Assembly (NCBI GenBank): GCA_020740775.1
Contig: JAHEWK010000012.1
Coordinates: 620,001 to 684,000, forward strand
Reading direction: 5' to 3'
Length of the DNA stretch: 64,000 nt
Source of the DNA: Ilyonectria destructans
Lineage: Eukaryota; Ascomycota; Sordariomycetes; Hypocreales; Nectriaceae
Below are positions 33,222 through 43,404 of the stretch, one piece after another. Both the position numbers and the translations under genes were made by a program. The notes beneath the pieces were generated by a model. That model was not told the DNA's origin. It saw only the letters and a list, made by a program, of their open reading frames with translations, and searched no databases. Numbering within the stretch: position 1 is the stretch's first letter; each line of letters starts with the position of its first letter.

Positions 33222-34818
33222 ATGGCGCTTCTCAATTTCACTCTCAGCGAAGAGGGCGTCTCCGCATTTCGCGACGCCCTCATCTGCCTGAACAAGTTCA
33301 GTGACGACGTCTCCCTCGAGGCACGAAAGGACTCCGTGCGTGCCGAGCCATACCCAGATCCCTGTCCACCAAGCTAACAGCTACCTAGTTTGTTCTTACC
33401 ACTCTCAACACGTCCAAGTCTGCCTATGCCAGCGTTAGGTTCGCTACAAACAAGTTCTTCTCCCGCTATCAGTTTCAAGGCAGTGGCCAGTTTCGTGATC
33501 GTTTCTACTGTACCCTATACATTCGAGTATGTCCCGAAAATGCCAAGTGAAGTGTTTGATGTCATCTCTAACACGTTTACAGGCCCTCATATCTTTGTTC
33601 CGGAGCCGCACGGCGGCAGATAACCAGAGAGATGTCGAGAAGCAGACCCTCATCGAGCGGTGCGACGTCGCCATCGAGGATGGCGAAGGAATACAGAGTC
33701 GGTTCATTGCCCGAATAATCTTCCGCAACGGATTGACCTCTACGCACCGTCTGCCTTTCGAGGTTGCGGTTCCGGTTCACGCCAAGTTCAATCGGCAAGA
33801 TTCTCCACATCATTGGACCATCTCATCACGGACACTGCGACAGCTGATGGACCATTTCGGCCCTGGCATCGAGTTTCTCGACATTAACACCGATGGTGAT
33901 CATGTGAATTTTACTTGTTTTAGTGAGAAGACTGTTAGTGAGGATGGTGCGTCTTCCCCACTGGATGAATCATCTAGTTTATACCCGCAAACTGACACAC
34001 CCAAGCTGTCCTGAAGAAGCCCCTTCAAACATCCATCGCCGTGGAGGCTGATGAGTTTGATGATATCGATGTGGAGGATAAGCTTCATATCGTGATATCT
34101 GTCAAAGATTTCCGCGCAATCATCCAGCATGCGGGCATTACTGGCAACGATATCTCGGCCCGGTATTCGGTTCCCACTCGTCCTATCCAGCTCGCTTACA
34201 CGGGTGATGCCATCTCGTGCGAGTTCTTGATCATGACCGTCGGAGAGAGGGGCAGCAACCCAGGCCAAAAGACAAAGAAGGGCCGCAAGAATGCTGCACA
34301 AAATAACGGCCCGCGCCTCGAAGCCACGTCTCGTAGAACGAGCGTGGCTCCCTCCGAAGCACCACAGGCGCAGCCTCAACCGCCTCTCCCTTCACGGCCA
34401 CAGCAGAACCCGACTCCGCAACTCAGCGCTGCCAGAGCCAGCGCGTCACGCATAGGAGCGTTCGACTTGCGCCCGTCGCAGAGGCCGCCGCCTCCCCCGA
34501 CTATGAGGTCGGAGAGTTTGTTCGTAGAGGACGAGGGCTGGGAACCTGTGAGGGACGAGGACGAAGATGCCGAGGAGGATGCGAGACTGGAGTGGGATCA
34601 TAGCGTGGACCCGGTGAGTCCCTGCGATTCTCTTGTGCACTTTGCTGAGAAGCTAACTCTTCTAGAACCCTTCTGCTATGCATATGAGCCGAGTGGAGGA
34701 CCGACAGACACCAGAACCCGAACGCGAGCGTCCAGAGCCAACGGAGGACCAGTCTCAGTTCTTGGAGCCTACACAGAGGTTGTCGGATGTCAAGAACCTG
34801 GCCCTCTTCCCAGACTAA
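33222..34818 (+). CDS. RAD9: Checkpoint clamp subunit Rad9 (9-1-1 complex)
   Basis: Five exons: 33222..33335, 33389..33526, 33583..33946, 34006..34613 and 34666..34818, with introns of 52-59 nt, giving 458 residues. The N-terminal 280 residues follow the PCNA-like fold of Rad9: MALLNFTLSEEGVSAFRDAL, LTTLNTSKSAYAS, a KFFSRYQF strand, and later FRAIIQHAGITG with a DAISCEFLIMT closing strand. The tail is Pro/Gln/Ser-rich and acidic, ending in SQFLEPTQRL; SQ and TQ are consensus sites for ATR/ATM-type kinases. In the nucleus it forms the Rad9-Hus1-Rad1 ring loaded at damaged DNA. All four junctions restore conserved sequence. The gene is convergent with the RCC1-type gene, with only 59 bases between stops. 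Confidence 0.92.
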
Positions 34819-34877
34819 GGACCCACGGCCTGGCTGTGGATGTGATGCAAATTTTGCTGGCATTGTGGATGGCCATC

Positions 34878-35969
34878 TCACTCATCAGCTGTAATGAATA
34901 CCCAACTGGTGGCGCACCCTGCACCGACTGCGCCTATCTTAGATCCAGGGGGGATGAATTTTGACGAGGCAATGACGTTCCATCTGCCTTTCACATCATT
35001 GTTCTCAACCTGAGGTCCACAGTTCCCGTGTTCGCCCCAACCCCATGAAAAGACATCACCCTCAGCTGAAAGGGCAACGACATGTTCGCTGCCAATGGCA
35101 ATCTTGCTGAGCTTCGGGAGCTTCGGTGGAGGGAGCTGTCCATGGTCGTCCCGGCCCCAACTCTGTAGCTCGCCGTCCTCGGTCAAAATATAGACATTTC
35201 CCCAGCTGGCCCCGACGTCCTTCCATTTGGGAGCGGGCTGAGGCGCGCCGGACTGGATCCCCCACTTGTCTGAACCGAGCACTTGAATGTTTCCACTTTC
35301 AGCGTCGCCGAACAAGCAAGAAAACGTGCGGCCACACACGGCCCTGGCAACTTTGAAGGGAACGCCTTCGATCTTGCGCGGGGCGTGAATGACCTGCGCA
35401 GGATCTCCAGCCTGACCCTTTGACCCGTTGCCCCATCCATAGACATCGCCGTTGCTGAGAACCGCGACGACGTGGCTCATGCACGCGGCAAGGTCCACAA
35501 CCTCTGTCCCGGGAGGTGGGAAGTCTTTGATCTCGCTAGCGTGCGGTGTCCGCACAATGAGCTCGCCCAGGCCCAATTCTCCCTTGCCACCCATTCCAAA
35601 GCTGAAGACCTTGGTCTTTTTGCCTTCTGCGTCCTTGGCGACGACCACGGAAGCTTCCCAGGTCGCAGCGATCAGGGCAATCTCCCCAAACTCACTCTCT
35701 CCGTCCCTGGTGAGTTTGATCTCGCGGACTGCAGGCACATCGGGACCAGACGTCAAACCGCAAGCCCCGGGCGTCGAGTCTCCACTCCAATATAGCTTCC
35801 CAGTCTCGGTAAGAAGCAACGTGTGGTTTCCGCCGGCGACAATTTTGACAATGGGCGAGCTTGGTGCATCGGGTTCGAAGAGCACCTGTTTGGGAACCGA
35901 GACGTCTTCCTTGTGGCCAATGCCAAGCTGCCCGGAGCCATTTGAGCCAAGCGCGAATACTACCTCCAT
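34878..35969 (-). CDS. ATS1: RCC1-repeat protein, Ats1/Kti13-like
   Basis: Single exon; start chosen at Met 35969 (MEVVFALGSNGSGQLGIGH) rather than 38 codons upstream, because the RCC1 repeats begin directly there, as in yeast Ats1. The 363 residues form about six or seven beta-propeller blades with recurring GxNxxGQLG-like and ALSxxGxVxxWG motifs (GNHTLLLTETGKLYWSG, SFGMGGKGELGLG, WGNGSKGQ, SWGWGEHGNCG). Ats1/Kti13 in yeast partners with Kti11 in diphthamide synthesis and Elongator-dependent tRNA wobble modification; that role is inferred by similarity of the first blade and overall length. A generic RCC1-like protein is the alternative. The divergent neighbour is prephenate dehydrogenase, 352 bases apart. 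Confidence 0.8.
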   Translation of the reverse strand: MEVVFALGSNGSGQLGIGHKEDVSVPKQVLFEPDAPSSPIVKIVAGGNHTLLLTETGKLYWSGDSTPGACGLTSGPDVPAVREIKLTRDGESEFGEIALIAATWEASVVVAKDAEGKKTKVFSFGMGGKGELGLGELIVRTPHASEIKDFPPPGTEVVDLAACMSHVVAVLSNGDVYGWGNGSKGQAGDPAQVIHAPRKIEGVPFKVARAVCGRTFSCLFGDAESGNIQVLGSDKWGIQSGAPQPAPKWKDVGASWGNVYILTEDGELQSWGRDDHGQLPPPKLPKLSKIAIGSEHVVALSAEGDVFSWGWGEHGNCGPQVENNDVKGRWNVIASSKFIPPGSKIGAVGAGCATSWVFITADE

Positions 35970-36321
35970 AATTCCGAACCGTGAGAACCGAAATTGCAGA
36001 GGGTTTGGTTGGACTGAAGACGTAATAACAAGCCTGCTCAACCTGGGTTCTTGATGCCTGAGAGCTTTCTTCCCTAGATGCATATGCGCATCGTTATATC
36101 GCAGGACTCAGGTTGGGGACGAGCTTACGTAAGTTTTTGGCGCCGGCGACTATGAAAGCGACTTCTGACTTTTTTTTCTCTTCATCTTTTGTGACTCCCT
36201 CTCACATCAAACGCTCTCTCTGGCTTCGCCGCAGTCCACGCAGACTTGGTAGAGAGGTGGCCTGTGGCTACAGGATGTGATCTGTGTTCTCTGCTTGTTT
36301 TCCCGTCGAGCAGCAGATACA
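35970..36321. promoter_or_regulatory. Divergent promoter of the Ats1-like gene and prephenate dehydrogenase
   Basis: 352 bases between two divergent starts. It contains a T-run near 36170-36180 and CT-rich leader sequence before 36322. No TATA box is obvious. Confidence 0.5.
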
Positions 36322-38167
36322 ATGGCTTCACCCGCTTGCGCCATCCCGGCCGGGATGGAAAACTTCGTCGTCGGTTTGATTGGAATGGGCGACATGGGCA
36401 AGATGTATGCCGAAAGGCTGTCTACCGCTGGCTGGAGGTAAGTCGGGTTGCAAACTCTGCATCCCCTCTCCAGCCCTTTGTTCTTGTGGTAAGTCACACT
36501 GTTCGCGTCGCGAAATCTCTTCCCTTCCCTTCCCTCCCCCCTCTTATGATGACAAGAGCGCATTTGGCTCGAGTACTGTGCAGGGGCATCTGGTGGCCGT
36601 TCCGGTCCTCAGACCCGTCCCTGTGCTCTCACTGATGTTAACGCTTGCTACCTTAATTATACTTTGTCTGAAGATCATCCTCACTACTCTTTTTTCACCC
36701 TCACTCTCACTCGTACCAAGACGCTAACTTGGACCAAAGATTAGGAACACATTTCTCTCACTCTTGTGATACCCGACCGCGTGCCGAGTGGCTAACGGCG
36801 GACCTAGAATTCTGGCCTGCGACAGGGAAGAGAACCAGGAACAGCTACAGAAAGAATACGCTGGAAATGTACGGCTCTTGCTACCTGTCTGGTGTACCTG
36901 CTCCCGCCTGGCCAGAACGCTGAAGCTTTCGAATAGAAAAATATAGAAATTTGCCTCAATGGTCATTATGTCTCCCGCGCAAGCGACTACATCATTTATA
37001 GCGTCGAGGCCGGCGTCATTGATCGTGTGATTTCCCAGTATGGACCATGTATGCGCCCTCTCCCACCCACGTAAACCCCATGAAGCCCAGAACGCATCAT
37101 GTCTAACCATGTCTTCGTCCCCATCTGCAGCCACCAAGCTCGGCGCCATCGTCGGAGGGCAGACATCATGCAAATCTCCCGAAATCAAATCCTTCGAGGC
37201 CCACCTCCCTGCCGATGTCTCCATCGTCTCGTGCCACTCGCTGCACGGCCCCAACGTCGATCCCTTCAACCAACCGCTGGTCCTCATTCAGCACCGCGCC
37301 CCAGATGAGGCGCTCCACAAGGTCGAGGCCGTCCTGTGCTGTCTCCGCTCCAAGTTCGTGTACCTGACGGCGCTGGAGCATGACCGCATCACGGCCGACA
37401 CCCAGGCCGTCACGCACGCCGCCTTCCTGTCGATGGGCAAGGCGTGGCACGCGAATAAGCAGTTCCCCTGGGAGCTGAGCCGCTATGTCGGCGGCATCGA
37501 GAACGTCAAGGTCAATCTAATGCTGCGCATCTACAGCCAGAAGTGGCACGTCTACGCCGGACTCGCCATCCTCAACCCGGAGGCCCGCGAGCAGATTTCC
37601 CAGTATGCCAAGAGCGTTACCGTGCTGTACAAGTTGATGCTGGAGGGCAACCTCGAGGGCCTGCGTGAGCGACTCTACAGTGCCCGTGACAAGGTCTTTG
37701 GTCCTTCCAACACCTGGGACACGCGCCCGCTCCTCGAGCCCTCCATCCTCTCATCTTTCTCCCTGGGCACCCCCACTGACGAGCCACGTCCTAACAATCA
37801 TCTCTCGCTGCTCGCCATGGTCGACTGCTGGGCGGCCCTGAACATCGTCCCCTATGACCACATGCTATGCAGTACGCCGCTGTTCCGCCTACGCCTCGGT
37901 GTCACCGAGTACCTGTTCCGCAACGAGGACGTGCTCGATGAAGCGATCCGCACCGCTGTCGAGGACAAGACGTACCGGAGCGATGACCTCGAGTTCACCT
38001 TCGCTGCGCGCGGGTGGGAGGAGTGTGTGAGCCTGGGACACTTTGAGACGTGGGAGAAGCGCTTCGTGAGCACCCAGCAGTTCTTCGAGCCGCGGTTTGA
38101 GGAAGCCAAGGTCGTGGGCAACCAGATGATCAAGAAGGTGCTGGAAAGCTTGAAGGATGAACCCTAG
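36322..38167 (+). CDS. TYR1: Prephenate dehydrogenase (NADP+), tyrosine synthesis
   Basis: Four exons: 36322..36437, 36808..36868, 36937..37048 and 37131..38167, with introns of 370, 68 and 82 nt, giving 441 residues, close to fungal Tyr1. The N-terminus has the Rossmann loop GLIGMGDMG (about 18-26). Splicing then restores ACDREENQEQL, GNKNIEICLNGH and SDYIIYSVEA, followed by GAIVGGQTSCK, SCHSLHGPN and the helical dehydrogenase domain (TADTQAVTHAAFLSMGKAW). It converts prephenate to 4-hydroxyphenylpyruvate in the cytosol. Intron 1 is the longest in the window and has several possible acceptors; the one at 36807 is chosen because it recreates the acidic ACDREE loop that ends the second beta strand. 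The gene is divergent from the RCC1-type gene. Confidence 0.92.
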
Positions 38168-38287
38168 CTTAGTAAATATATACAATAAGCAAACAGTAAA
38201 CCCAAGTCAACGAACTACTCAACTACTCTCCTTGCATGTGCCATCTTCTCGACCATCTACTAAGCCAAGACGGCATATTTCCTGTCC

Positions 38288-39597
38288 CTACTCCAATCGT
38301 GGCTCAGTATGCTGGGCTTCCGTCCTAGGCCCACTGATTTTGATGAGGTAGTCAGTGCTTTCATCCACCTCGGGTGTAGAGACGCAGCTAACGTGCTCCA
38401 TGACCACGCAGTCGATCTTGTATTCGTTGATGGGGTGGCGTGACCGCACAAAATCTCCTTGAGATGTAAGTTGCATAGGATCTTTTCTAGGTTCTTCTGG
38501 CTCCTTCTCGAGATCCTTTTCAGGCTGCTCAAACGCTCCCAAGTTGTCGCATCCGGGCGAGTGTGTTAGCTGACCAGGAATCGAGGGCACCAAGGACAGA
38601 ATAGCCTCCTGGTCAAGCTCAGACTCTCCGTGGCGATTCCGCCAGAGCCCGCAACTTCGCGCTATCTGGTCTTCTAGCATTTCTATCATGCTGAGCTCCG
38701 ACGCAAAGGAGATCTCGCTGAAGCTGTTCTCAGATCGAGACTAATTCCCCCGTCAGCATGTCAACGGCCTTTTCAATCGTCTGCCTTGGCACTTACTGGA
38801 GGAGGAGGACGTAAACCGATGGTCTTGAGAATCGTTGCATCCACGACGGGTCGCTCGCCCAATACGTGAAAGCCGAACCCCGTGGCTGCGGTTGGTGATA
38901 ATTCCCCGTGTACCGCCGCGGTCAGGCTTAAAAAAGACCGATCCGCATATCCAGGCCGACAAAAGGGGCACACTTTGAACTGGCACTCCTCATCGTCGGC
39001 ACAGATCCATCTACTGCTGTAGTTGAAGTCCTGGGCGCGATCGTCGATGCCGTTTGTTTGACGAAAGGGTCCGAGGAGGACGGCGCTATTCTTTCGGAGC
39101 CGCTCTCTCTGGATTTCGCCGTGTAACTGGTCGTCGATATTAGTACAGCTGCTTGCTCTGCCCATCAACCCTGGCCTACATTTTCCCTTTGTCGTAAGAT
39201 GGTAGCCACTTGCTCTGGTCGGTACGTGGCCAACTGCTCGGGGTTGATCTCGTCGAGGAAGCTCAGCTTGTCCTCTCGCGCCGCAGGACTACCCTTCCGT
39301 ATCCCCAATTCCTCGGTCAAAACCTGCCCTAGTTCATCAAATGCAGTCTCTCCCTATGTCAGCACATCCCCAAGCCCTTGGGAACAGCACCACACTCACG
39401 GTGTAGCCTCTCGACGCTGCCTGCTCGATCAACTCATCCCGGTCCTGGGTGCACCGATACACCCACCCAAACGAGCCCGGTCGATGACACGACTCGCAGA
39501 TGAAATCGACCCCATAGAGGCGGGTCATTGTGAGGTGGGTGCACTGCGGCTGGAACCCGAGCCGGCTCTGCCGGCCAGTAACCCGTCGGTACGCCAT
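38288..39597 (-). CDS. Uncharacterised Cys-rich protein, 384 residues
   Basis: Minus strand, four exons: 39597..39400, 39353..39180, 39126..38797 and 38740..38288, all junctions phase 0 (introns 46, 53 and 56 nt). The N-terminus has CTHLTMTRLYG, then FICESCHRPGSFGWVYRC, a pattern I associate with a widespread but unnamed family of ascomycete proteins. Next comes an acidic helical part (ELGQVLTEELG). Exon 3 contains a second Cys group (WICADDEECQFKVCPFCRP) followed by GYADRSF. The C-terminus is acidic and Ser-rich without motifs. Two Cys clusters could bind zinc. There is no membrane span. Function unknown. Its 3' end lies 120 bases from the stop of prephenate dehydrogenase. Confidence 0.8.
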
Positions 39598-40766
39598 GGT
39601 GTTGAAGGCTGGGTGTTCGTGTTCTAGAGCCTATTGGCATGCAATTGCGAAGGATGATAAAGGCCTCGTGCTAAAGGCCTAAGCTGAAAATGAAGGATGA
39701 TCCAGGTGTAAGTGATGCTGTTGCGAGGCTACTTGGTGAATCAATACAGCCAAGAGAGTGACGGGTGTTGCACGGTCTGCAAACACGGAGAAAACACACC
39801 GTGGTTGAGTGCACAAACGACAAACATGACGGTGAAGAACTTCGGCTTGCAGCCCAGAGAGAGACGGCTGGCGATGAGTGCCGTCTGCGAGGAAGTGCGA
39901 GGCAGCTGGCAAAGCCGCCATACCAACCACGGCAGTTGCCCCCATGGCTCACCTATTTGGCTCCTGCCTCGCATTGCCTGCCTGTAGTAACTGCATGAGT
40001 TTCTACCTCTATTCCAATGCCTTGATGCTCCGGGGATCTGCCTAACCCCGAAATGTGCAATCGAGTTACCGTTACATTAACCGCAGAGCTTGCCAGCGAA
40101 GTATGCAGTCCCGGCCAGTCCAAGCCAAAAACGACCGTCAAGCACGTCACAGTGATTTTCCCCCACCATCCCACAGACGCAGAGTGCTGACTACCATCCC
40201 ACCTCCGAGAAAATGCACGTTTTGGGCTTGGGAAATACAAACTGAGCCCTTGGCTGTTCATGACCGTGATATCCCATCCATCAACACTGGATCACCATAC
40301 TAAAAGAGGGTTAACCGAAATATCTATAGGTCTCGTTTGGCGAGTTGGGGTGGCGAATGTCATGCGATACCGAAAAGTTGCCCAAACGATCATAAAATAT
40401 TGAGTGGGACCAACTTAGGCATAAGGAAAGCGGTAGCGTTTAGGTATTGCATATAGACACGTATTCAGAGCATAGTTCACAGTGGAAGCGTCGACGTTGG
40501 CATGAACCTTGGGTGGGGACCCTAATTTGGGGTTTTCAACTATTTCCTTGCCTCGTCCGTAAACACCAGGTCATCATCAAACCTCCTCAGCGCCCTCACC
40601 AGTTCATGTGGCTGCACCGTGATGTCTTATTGGCAATTGAAGCCCAGTCATGTGTCGTTCAACGGTGCGTTATATTCTCTAGCACGAGTGTACATGCCAG
40701 AACCGCAAGCAACGCAAACCCTTTCCGATGCAACCGTAAAGCAGCCCAAAACCGACCCAAACCCTT
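39598..40766. other. Intergenic region
   Basis: 1.17 kb between the start of the 384-residue protein and the stop of eL32, both on the minus strand. Open frames here have no protein-like composition. No RNA or repeat is recognised. Confidence 0.4.
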
Positions 40767-41460
40767 TTACACCTCGGTCGTGACCTTCGCCTTGGGGTTC
40801 GTGACCTTGACACCTAATTGCTTCGCGCGGGCAATGATGTCAATTCGCTTTCTCGAGGAGACGTTGTGGGCAATCCTGTGTGCTGTTAGCAAAGCGGGTT
40901 CGGGACACGAGAATATCGAATTTCGGGACAAAACGTACTCGGCGGCGAAGGTGCGGTTGTGCATGAGGAGAAGCTCGACGTCCTTGAGGTTGCTGACAAG
41001 GAAAGCCTTGTGGCCGGAGGGGGTCAGGAACTTGGTCTTCTTGTTGGAACCATAGCCGATCTGAAGTCGAAATCGTTAGCCACCTGTCCGACATCGAAAC
41101 ATGCAGACCACCAGAGAATATTCGAGCTCTCTGGCAGTCGCAGCAGAGTCTGCACATACCTTGGGCATGGAAATGGCACCGCGGAATCGTCGTCGGACTC
41201 GGGAATCGATACCCTTGGGCTTGCGCCAGCTAGGGTCCACGCACTTGAACCGATCACTCTGGTGACGGGCGAAGCGCTTCGTGCCTGCACACACACCAGT
41301 CAACATCCATATTCCCAAGAGAATTCCATCGCCGGCCTCCAATGTCGTCGTCGAGCATCGTCGCGGCCGGTCGGGGCGGCGGGGGGAATTGTGCGGTGCT
41401 GCGCGGGCAAGTGTACGTACGCTTCTTCACGATGGGGACGTGCTGCTTGGCGGAAACCAT
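40767..41460 (-). CDS. RPL32: Large-subunit ribosomal protein eL32
   Basis: Minus strand, four exons: 41460..41421, 41284..41160, 41060..40939 and 40875..40767 (introns 136, 99 and 63 nt), 131 residues as expected. The protein begins [22 protein letters not shown] and contains [35 protein letters not shown] and the closing [16 protein letters not shown]. Each junction restores conserved sequence, for example KKR-TKRF and AAE-IAHN. It is a component of the cytosolic 60S subunit. It is divergently arranged with the uS9 gene, which suggests co-regulation from one promoter region. Identification is essentially certain. Confidence 0.96.
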
Positions 41461-41837
41461 CTGGACGAGAGGGTCAGTATTTCTGATCTTGTGATAATCC
41501 TGTCGTCTCGAGCGAGGTGGTTCGTACCTTGACTGCGGGTTAGTCGACGGGCTGGTTGGCTGTGATAGTATCCGGCGTGAGGTTCTGGCGAGGCGAAATT
41601 TTGGCAATGTCAAATTCGGCCGCTAAGTCCAAGGGCTTAGGGTTTCCATCACGTGCACCACATTTTTTTCTGGCGCCCCGTGGTGCGGCGCCCCAGGCCC
41701 CCACCTAAAGTGGCCTAGCGGCTTCCGAGGGCACAAACCCTTTCTCTTGCAAAAATCGACAGGCGAGCTAGACCATCTCAACACGTCCCGCAGCTCGTAA
41801 CTTCACAGCACCTCCGGTAACCAGACAATCAGCAATC
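41461..41837. promoter_or_regulatory. Shared divergent promoter of eL32 and uS9 with telo-box and CACGTG
   Basis: 377 bases separate the two ribosomal protein starts. Near the centre lie TTAGGGTTT (41637..41645), a telo-box-like element of the kind bound by Tbf1-type factors, and CACGTG (41650..41655), 4 bases apart. They are about 180-190 bases from either ATG. An AAACCCTTT element is at about 41736 on the uS9 side. Spacing and symmetry suggest a shared activating site; binding is inferred. Confidence 0.55.
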
Positions 41838-42476
41838 ATGTCGACGACCCAGAGCGTGCAATGCTTCGGCAAGAAGAAGACGGCCACCGCCGTCGCCCAC
41901 TGCAAGGTTCGTAGGGAACCGCTGTCGCGAGTTTGGAGAGATGGGATCACGAAATGCTAACGATGACTTCGTAAAATAGGCCGGTAAGGGTCTTGTCAAG
42001 GTCAACGGCCGCCCTCTCAACCTCGTCCAGCCCGAGATCTTGCGCTTCAAGGTACGATAATTGAGCCCTCTGCGAGCCGTGAACACCGTCCCACCATCGA
42101 ATTCAAAATTACTTGGAACGAAATTCCACGGCCGCATTGACACATGGCGATATGGAACGAAATGCTGAGATTTTTCACTTCACAGGTCTACGAGCCCCTC
42201 CTGGTTGTCGGCCTCGACAAGTTCGCCAACGTCGACATCCGCGTCCGCGTCACCGGTGGTGGTCACACCTCGCAGATCTACGCCATCCGTCAAGCCATTG
42301 CCAAGTCCCTCATCGCCTACTACCAGAAGTTCGTCGACGAGCACTCCAAGAACCTCCTCAAGCAGGCTCTCGTCCAGTTCGACCGCACCCTCCTCGTCGC
42401 CGATAACCGTCGGTGCGAGCCCAAGAAGTTCGGTGGTCCCGGTGCCCGCGCCCGCTTCCAGAAGTCTTACCGATAA
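41838..42476 (+). CDS. RPS16: Small-subunit ribosomal protein uS9 (S16)
   Basis: Three exons: 41838..41906, 41980..42051 and 42186..42476 (introns 73 and 134 nt), 143 residues, the normal length. It reads [42 protein letters not shown] and [18 protein letters not shown], and ends with the invariant [17 protein letters not shown] tail that reaches the ribosomal decoding centre. All splice junctions are phase 0 and fall at conserved positions. Divergent from eL32. Confidence 0.97.
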
Positions 42477-43404
42477 ACGGTCGGTTTGGAGAGTACGGGG
42501 CAGCGCGCCACGTCCATACGGACGCCGTGTGGGCGTGGCGGTTGGGTGTTGTGGGCAGTGCGGAAAAGGGATCGGAGTCACATATTCCCTGGTCTGGGAA
42601 TGGGTTTCCCATTGGCATTTGCATGGCCTTGCTTTTGGCGGATTGTAAAGGATCTGGCAGGCAAATGAAATCTTCAAAGTTAACGACGGGGTTCATCCTG
42701 CATGAGACTGTGATGTGCTCAATGAAATGGCTCAACTTGCCCTGGACTCTGCACCTTAATGACCGAAGTGCTTTGTGAGAGGTCGCATGATGTACTCTGT
42801 TGACCCTCATGACGTTTACAGTAAATATATGCGTCTAGTATTCGCGCTGAATCTGTACACCTACTTTGCTGCCAAACCTGCTATCACCCCATGTACACCG
42901 CCCAGGGAAAGACCAGATATAGTATTGTGTTGCCCTCATCTCGGAAGACTTTTAAGGCTCGTAAATCCCAATACAGGAATACACGGCGTGGCATCGAGGG
43001 GCCTCTATTCAACTTGAGGGAGGCATCCCCTCAGAGCAGACCAAAGATAAAGGAGAGGTTGTATTCAGAAAACCACGCGAATGCTGCCATCATTGCCATT
43101 ATGATAATCATTACCCCGCCCATACCGGGAATACTCCAAACTCCTCCCGTGTCATGTCTCTCTTTTCCAATGCCTTGTGATATCCATGTCCACCTCCTTT
43201 ACACACTCATCCTGTCAGTCTCTCTTACTAGCCTAAACGTCATCATGTCTCTCGTCGTGTCCGTACCAACTTCCGCCGCCCCTGGCGAATCCAATAACGG
43301 CGCGAACGCATTCGTTGCCATTGCCGCCATCGGTCGGCGGCTACTCCCCCAGCACGCCGTCCCCAATGCCTTGGGGCCCGGAACGTCTTCATAGCTCGCC
43401 GCTC
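42477..43404. other. Convergent intergenic region
   Basis: 928 bases between the stops of uS9 (plus) and AAR2 (minus). No protein-like frame or RNA seen; presumably both 3' UTRs. Confidence 0.45.
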
